Shown here piece by piece: positions 59,807 to 64,000 of a DNA stretch of 64,000 nucleotides. The position numbers and the translations under genes are program-made. Under the pieces are notes generated by a model that worked only from the letters and a program-made list of their open reading frames with translations, ran no database searches and was not told where the DNA came from. The stretch is from Kibdelosporangium persicum. Its GTDB lineage: Bacteria; Actinomycetota; Actinomycetes; Mycobacteriales; Pseudonocardiaceae. The DNA lies in contig NZ_JAAATY010000036.1 in assembly GCF_013280595.1 (NCBI RefSeq), positions 1-64,000 of the forward strand, written 5' to 3'. The first letter of the stretch is position 1. Each line of letters starts with the position of its first letter.

Positions 59807-61287
59807 TCGCGATCGCCGGGGGCGGACCGAACGGCCTGATGCTCGCGTGCGAGCTGGCACTGGCCGGGGAACGTCCCGTCGTGCTGGAGAGACTGACCGA
59901 ACGAAGCCAGGAGCCCAAGGCCAACGGGATGGTCGGCCAAGTGGTCCGGCTGCTGCACCAGCGTGGCCTGCTGCGGCGGCTGGGCGGTGGGGACGTTCCC
60001 TTTCGGGCACCTGGCTTCTTTTTCGGCATGCTGCCGTTGGACCTCAGCGGCCTTGAGGACAATCCGCTCACGATTCTGCCTGTGCCGCAACGACGTCTCG
60101 AACAGGTGCTGGAGGAGCGTGCGCTGGAGCTCGGTGTCGAGATCAGGCGCGGGCACGAGGTCGCCGGTCTCACCCAGCACGACCGCGGAGTCGACGTCGA
60201 AGTGACCGGCCCGCAAGGGAAATACGCGCTGAACGCCGAGTTCCTCGTCGGTGCGGACGGTGGCCGCAGCACGGTCCGCAAGCTCGCCGGGATCGATTTT
60301 CCCGGCGTGTCAACAGAGAAAGGCGTGAACAGGGCCGCGCATGTGACCTTACCCGGGCTCGTCGACGGTCAGCTGGAGGTGCCCGGTTTCGGCCGGATCC
60401 CACCCGGCGTGCACACCCGCACCGAGCACGGCGTGTTCCTGCACATCGAGCTTGAGCCGGGCAAACCACTGGTGGTGACAATCGAGTGGGACGCGGTTGA
60501 CGACGGTCCGATGACGCTCGACGACCTTCGGCAGAGCGTCCGCCGGGTGCTCGGTGCCGACGTGCCGATCGGGCCGCCGGCAGGCGACGGCCCGCACCTG
60601 CTGCGCCGGCTGTCCGGCGGGAACAGCCGGATCGCGGAGAAATACCGCTCGGGCCGGGTGTTCCTGATCGGCGACGCGGCTCACGTGCACTCCGCGAACG
60701 GCGGTCCCGGCCTGAACCTGGGCCTGCAGGAGGCGGCCAACCTCGGCTGGAAACTCGCCGCGCACAGGCAGGGCTGGGCACCGGAAGACCTGCTGGACAC
60801 CTACGAGACCGAGCGGCGTCCAGCCGCCGAACGGGTGGTGATGCACACCCAGGCGCAGTCCGCCTTGGCCGGGCCGGGCCCGGAAGTGACGGCACTGCGG
60901 GAGTTCTTCGCCGAGCTGATGACCAAGGTGGACGTTGCCGGGCACATCGCGCTGACCATGGCCGGGTCGGACATCCGTTACCGGACCGGCACGGACCACC
61001 CGTTGGCCGGGCGGTTCCTGCCCGACATCGGCGAGATCGGCGGGTTGCGCGACGCACGTCCGGTGTTGCTGGACTTCGCCCGTAACACCGCACTGAAGGA
61101 CATCGCGGACGGCTGGCGTGATCGGGTTGACGTAGTCGAACTCGCATGGGATGAACGACTTGCGGATGTTGTGCTGGTGCGCCCGGACGGCTATGTGGCG
61201 TGGGCGGGTGACGGTGTCCTGAGTGGACTCCGTGAGGAACTGGCCGCCTGGTTCGGCAGGCCGCGAACCCTGACAGCGGTGTCGTAG
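59803..61287 (+). CDS. FAD-dependent hydroxylase (PheA/TfdB, rifampicin-monooxygenase-like)
   Basis: 494 aa class A flavoprotein monooxygenase. IAGGGPNGLMLACELALAG, GADGGRSTVRKLAGIDFPG, and FLIGDAAHVHSANGGPGLNL are the FAD motifs; the tail has the thioredoxin-like domain. AAAAGGAGGAG, a strong ribosome site, precedes ATG 59803. The TetR-FAD monooxygenase pair is common in drug or xenobiotic response. One TTA codon at about 60346. It is not close to the similar enzyme at 6670-8187. Confidence 0.89.
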   Translation: MIAIAGGGPNGLMLACELALAGERPVVLERLTERSQEPKANGMVGQVVRLLHQRGLLRRLGGGDVPFRAPGFFFGMLPLDLSGLEDNPLTILPVPQRRLEQVLEERALELGVEIRRGHEVAGLTQHDRGVDVEVTGPQGKYALNAEFLVGADGGRSTVRKLAGIDFPGVSTEKGVNRAAHVTLPGLVDGQLEVPGFGRIPPGVHTRTEHGVFLHIELEPGKPLVVTIEWDAVDDGPMTLDDLRQSVRRVLGADVPIGPPAGDGPHLLRRLSGGNSRIAEKYRSGRVFLIGDAAHVHSANGGPGLNLGLQEAANLGWKLAAHRQGWAPEDLLDTYETERRPAAERVVMHTQAQSALAGPGPEVTALREFFAELMTKVDVAGHIALTMAGSDIRYRTGTDHPLAGRFLPDIGEIGGLRDARPVLLDFARNTALKDIADGWRDRVDVVELAWDERLADVVLVRPDGYVAWAGDGVLSGLREELAAWFGRPRTLTAVS

Positions 61288-61476
61288 CGCGTCCGTTCGT
61301 GTGCGCTGCGTGGTCGGCGGCTTCGGCTGTTACGGTATTGAGATCCTTGGGGCGTCATGATTTCGTGCTCTAGGCCGAACAGGCCAATGTGGACTGCGCG
61401 GAATAGGCCAGTTGTGTGATTGTCTTCGCAGCTGCGTGGGGATGTGCTTCGTGGGCAGTTTCTCGCCACGATCCCC
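61288..61476. promoter_or_regulatory. Promoter region of the secreted subtilase
   Basis: 189 bp, more AT-rich than average, rightward. No clear operator or consensus promoter could be picked by eye. Confidence 0.4.
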
Positions 61477-64000
61477 ATGAAGGGTTTGGCTGTGACATCA
61501 AGATCTCCACTGCGTACCCGCGCCGGGTGGGCGGTGCTGGCGATGAGCACCGCCGTGCTCGGCCTCGCCGCGCCGACGAGCGCGATCGCGGCGCAACCAC
61601 CGGAACAGCCGGTGCCTGCCGGCCAGAAGCAGCTTGACTCCCGTGACCGCGGCCTGGTCGCCGAGGCGGAGAAGGCGGGCAAGAAGTCCGTCACCGTGCT
61701 CGTCGCCGCCGAGAAGGGCCGTGCCGACGCGGCCGCCGACGAGTTACGGTCGATCGGCGCGAACGTCAAGTCCGTCGAGAAGGACGTCGACTACCTCAAG
61801 GTGACCCTGCCGCCGGACAAGGCGCGCCAGGCCGCGAAACTCGGCTCGGTCCGGTCGATCGACGTGGACGGCCTGATCGCCCGCGACGAGCCGGGCACCG
61901 ACGGGATGAGCAACCCGATCCCGCAGCCCGCGCCCGGGCCGAACACCCCGCGCGACAACCCGTACCTGCCGACCGGGGACACCCACGCCGCCCAGTTCGG
62001 CCAGGTCTTCCCGTTCTGGGACGGCAAGAACGTCCTCGTTGCCGTGCTGGACAGCGGCGTCGACCTGGACCACCCGGCGCTGGCCAGGACCAGTTCCGGC
62101 GAGCGCAAGATCGTCGACTGGTACAACGCGAACTCCCCGGACTCCGGTGACAGCACCTGGGTCGCGATGTCACAGCAGACCTACACCGGCCAGTTCACCG
62201 CGGCCGGCCGGACCTGGACGGCGCCCGCGACCGGCGGCCCGTACTCGGTCGGCGTGTTCACCGAGAACGCCGGTGTCAACGACTTCGCCTCGGCCAGCAG
62301 CGAGATCGGCGGCGACGTCAACCGTGACGGCGACAAGGCCGACCGGTTCGGCGTGCTGCAGGACGTCGCGACCAAGCAGGTCCGCGTCGACCTGAACGGC
62401 AACGGTGACTTCACCGACGACACCGCGATGATCGACTACAAGGTCAAGCAGGACGTCGGCCACTTCGGCACGGACAACCCGGCCACGCCGGGTGTCAGGG
62501 AGACGGTCCCGTTCGTCGTGCAGACCGACAGGTCGGTGTACGGCACGCCGGACACTCCGTTCGTCGGCCTCGGTATTGCCGCCGCCGCACACGGTTCGCA
62601 CGTCGCCGGTATCACCACCGGTAACGCGATCCTGGACGGCAAGATGGCCGGTGCCGCGCCTGGCGCGAAGCTGATGGCCATCAAGGCCTGCCTGTCCACG
62701 CCGTCGTGCACCGACAGCGGCCTGACCGACGGCGTGCTCTACGCCGCCCGCAACGGCGCCGACGTCGTCAACATCTCCATCGGTGGCCTGCCGCCGCTCA
62801 ACGACGGCAACAGCGCCCGTGCGCAGATCTACAACCGGGTCATCGCGCAGTACAACATCCAGCTGTTCATCTCGTCCGGCAACAGCGGTTCCGGTGCCAA
62901 CACCGTCGGTGACCCGTCGGTGGCGAGCGACGCGGTGAGCGTCGGTTCGTACATCACCAAGGAGACCTGGCTGCGGAACTACGGTTCGGAGACGGCCAAG
63001 AAGGAAGGCCTGCACCCGTACTCGTCACGCGGCCCGCGTGAGGACGGCGGTTTCAAGCCGAACATCATCGCGCCCGGCTCGGCGATCTCGTCGATCCCGC
63101 TGTGGCAGGCGGCCCAGCCGCTGCCCGGCACGTTCACGCTGCCGAACGGCTACGCGCACTTCAACGGCACCTCGATGGCCGCCCCGCAGGCGACCGGCGC
63201 CGCCGCGCTGCTGGTGAGCGCGTACAAGGCGATGCACGGCGGCAAGCGGCCGAGCATGGCCGCGCTGCGCAACGCCATCTACTCGTCGGCGCGCTTCATC
63301 GACGGTGTTGGCGCCTACGAGCAGGGCAACGGCCTGTTCGACGTGTTCCGCGCGTTCATCCACCTCGCGGCCAACCCGAACCCGGACACCGTGACCAGCT
63401 CGGTCGAGGTGAACACGGCGCTGGAGGGCTTCCTGCCCAAGCCGGGCGTCGGTGTCGGCATCCACGACCGGGAAGGCGTGGTGCGGGGCAAGCAGTACAC
63501 CCGCACCTACACGTTCACCCGGACCACCGGCAGCGACCGCACGGTTCCGTACCGTCTCAAGTGGATCGGCAACGACGGCACGTTCTCGTCGCCCGGCGTG
63601 GTGCACCTTCCGCTGAACAAGCCGGTCACGTTCGACGTGCGGATCAACCCGCGCGACACCGGCGTGCACTCGGCCGTGCTCGAACTGGACAACCCGTTCA
63701 CCTCCGGCACCGACACGCAGCTGCTGAACACCGTGTTCGTGCCGCAGGAACTGAACGCGGGCAACCGGTTCAGCGTCACCAACAGCGGCCGGATCGACCG
63801 CAACCAGACCAAGAACTTCTGGGTCAACGTGCCGCAGGGCACCACCGGCCTGAAGATCGACCTGACCGGTGGCGGCGCGGCCGCGGGTGCCGGACAGGTC
63901 CGGTTCGTCCGGGTCGACCCGCGCGGTATCCCGATCGACGTGACCTCGACGACCAACTGCTACAACCCGGACGCCGGTGCGGGCTGTACGACCGGTTCGC
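61477..64000 (+). CDS. Secreted S8 subtilisin-like peptidase (cut by window end)
   Basis: At least 841 aa, no stop before the window end. Sec-type leader MKGLAVTSRS to SAIAAQ (about 39 residues), then a pro-region, then the S8 domain with Asp192 (AVLDSGVDLDHP), His372 (AAHGSHVAGI) and Ser566 (NGTSMAAPQATG). About 180 residues separate Asp and His, against about 35 in ordinary subtilisins; the insert contains Ca-like NGNGDFTDD and DVNRDGDKAD loops and resembles tripeptidyl-peptidase II in length. C-terminal beta-rich region follows. Residue 90 uses TTA. GTG at 61492 is an alternative start. Confidence 0.9.
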   Translation, partial: MKGLAVTSRSPLRTRAGWAVLAMSTAVLGLAAPTSAIAAQPPEQPVPAGQKQLDSRDRGLVAEAEKAGKKSVTVLVAAEKGRADAAADELRSIGANVKSVEKDVDYLKVTLPPDKARQAAKLGSVRSIDVDGLIARDEPGTDGMSNPIPQPAPGPNTPRDNPYLPTGDTHAAQFGQVFPFWDGKNVLVAVLDSGVDLDHPALARTSSGERKIVDWYNANSPDSGDSTWVAMSQQTYTGQFTAAGRTWTAPATGGPYSVGVFTENAGVNDFASASSEIGGDVNRDGDKADRFGVLQDVATKQVRVDLNGNGDFTDDTAMIDYKVKQDVGHFGTDNPATPGVRETVPFVVQTDRSVYGTPDTPFVGLGIAAAAHGSHVAGITTGNAILDGKMAGAAPGAKLMAIKACLSTPSCTDSGLTDGVLYAARNGADVVNISIGGLPPLNDGNSARAQIYNRVIAQYNIQLFISSGNSGSGANTVGDPSVASDAVSVGSYITKETWLRNYGSETAKKEGLHPYSSRGPREDGGFKPNIIAPGSAISSIPLWQAAQPLPGTFTLPNGYAHFNGTSMAAPQATGAAALLVSAYKAMHGGKRPSMAALRNAIYSSARFIDGVGAYEQGNGLFDVFRAFIHLAANPNPDTVTSSVEVNTALEGFLPKPGVGVGIHDREGVVRGKQYTRTYTFTRTTGSDRTVPYRLKWIGNDGTFSSPGVVHLPLNKPVTFDVRINPRDTGVHSAVLELDNPFTSGTDTQLLNTVFVPQELNAGNRFSVTNSGRIDRNQTKNFWVNVPQGTTGLKIDLTGGGAAAGAGQVRFVRVDPRGIPIDVTSTTNCYNPDAGAGCTTGS

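Noticed and set aside
1-64000. CRISPR array, tRNA or rRNA genes, transposases
   Set aside because: No regularly spaced short repeat with unique spacers, no cloverleaf with tRNA consensus blocks, no rRNA-like stretch and no transposase motif was seen by eye.

Overview
The window is high-GC DNA with short gene gaps, many GTG starts and frequent 4-base (ATGA/GTGA) or 1-base (TGATG) gene overlaps. Its gene content is actinobacterial: a PucR regulator beside alanine dehydrogenase, a KstD with KstR-type sites, WS/DGAT, F420-type oxidoreductase, SARP and gamma-butyrolactone-type regulators, and a 10-methyl fatty-acid pair. A filamentous actinomycete of the Pseudonocardiales is my inference; no rRNA or other taxonomic marker is present. 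I saw no tRNA, rRNA, CRISPR array, transposase or phage gene.

Layout. 1-394: non-coding, with a long direct repeat and hairpins. 395-10745: alanine dehydrogenase and PucR regulator, PadR/VOC genes, an AAA ATPase, a secreted SGNH hydrolase, an FAD monooxygenase, and the metY-metX direct-sulfhydrylation operon. 10835-16346: hypothetical protein, PAS-GGDEF-degenerate EAL protein, SAM methyltransferase, TetR regulator, second SGNH hydrolase. 16508-21289: acyl-CoA carboxylase beta and alpha plus acyl-CoA dehydrogenase (probably leucine/branched-chain degradation), with two operators resembling the site in front of the TetR gene at 14808-15398. 21366-23927: 10-methyl fatty-acid methyltransferase and reductase. 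23980-43884: a lipid/steroid district (SDR, ALDH, PhaC-like hydrolase, KstD, two FadE, WS/DGAT, MpaB-like oxygenase, ADH, alpha-methylacyl-CoA racemase, LLM oxidoreductase, FadD). 40667-50014: nucleobase and nitrogen genes (8-oxoguanine deaminase, glutamine-synthetase-like and FluG-like proteins, FCY1-type cytosine deaminase, NCS1 permease, Fe(II) oxygenase, phosphoribosyltransferase). 50070-51664: a SARP and gamma-butyrolactone-receptor pair with ARE-like operators. 51677-54611: secreted GH81 beta-1,3-glucanase with a LacI-type operator. 55097-61287: a five-gene overlapping methionine-salvage operon that includes a flavin monooxygenase, then a divergent TetR plus FAD hydroxylase. 61477-64000: start of a secreted subtilase, cut by the window end.

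The most unusual signal is a family of near-perfect palindromes of about 45-60 bp (arms built on CTCGTGAGTG and its complement) found six times. Three sit at convergent gene ends, two sit in tandem upstream of the carboxylase operon, one provides the last codons and stop of the 8-oxoguanine deaminase (one of the convergent three), and one lies in frame inside metX, adding roughly 16-18 residues. This looks like a mobile or amplified palindromic repeat that is tolerated inside proteins.

Coordinates of starts were chosen from ribosome-binding sites, overlaps and known family N-termini; where two starts are possible this is said in the entry. All function calls rest on reading motifs by eye, with no database search.
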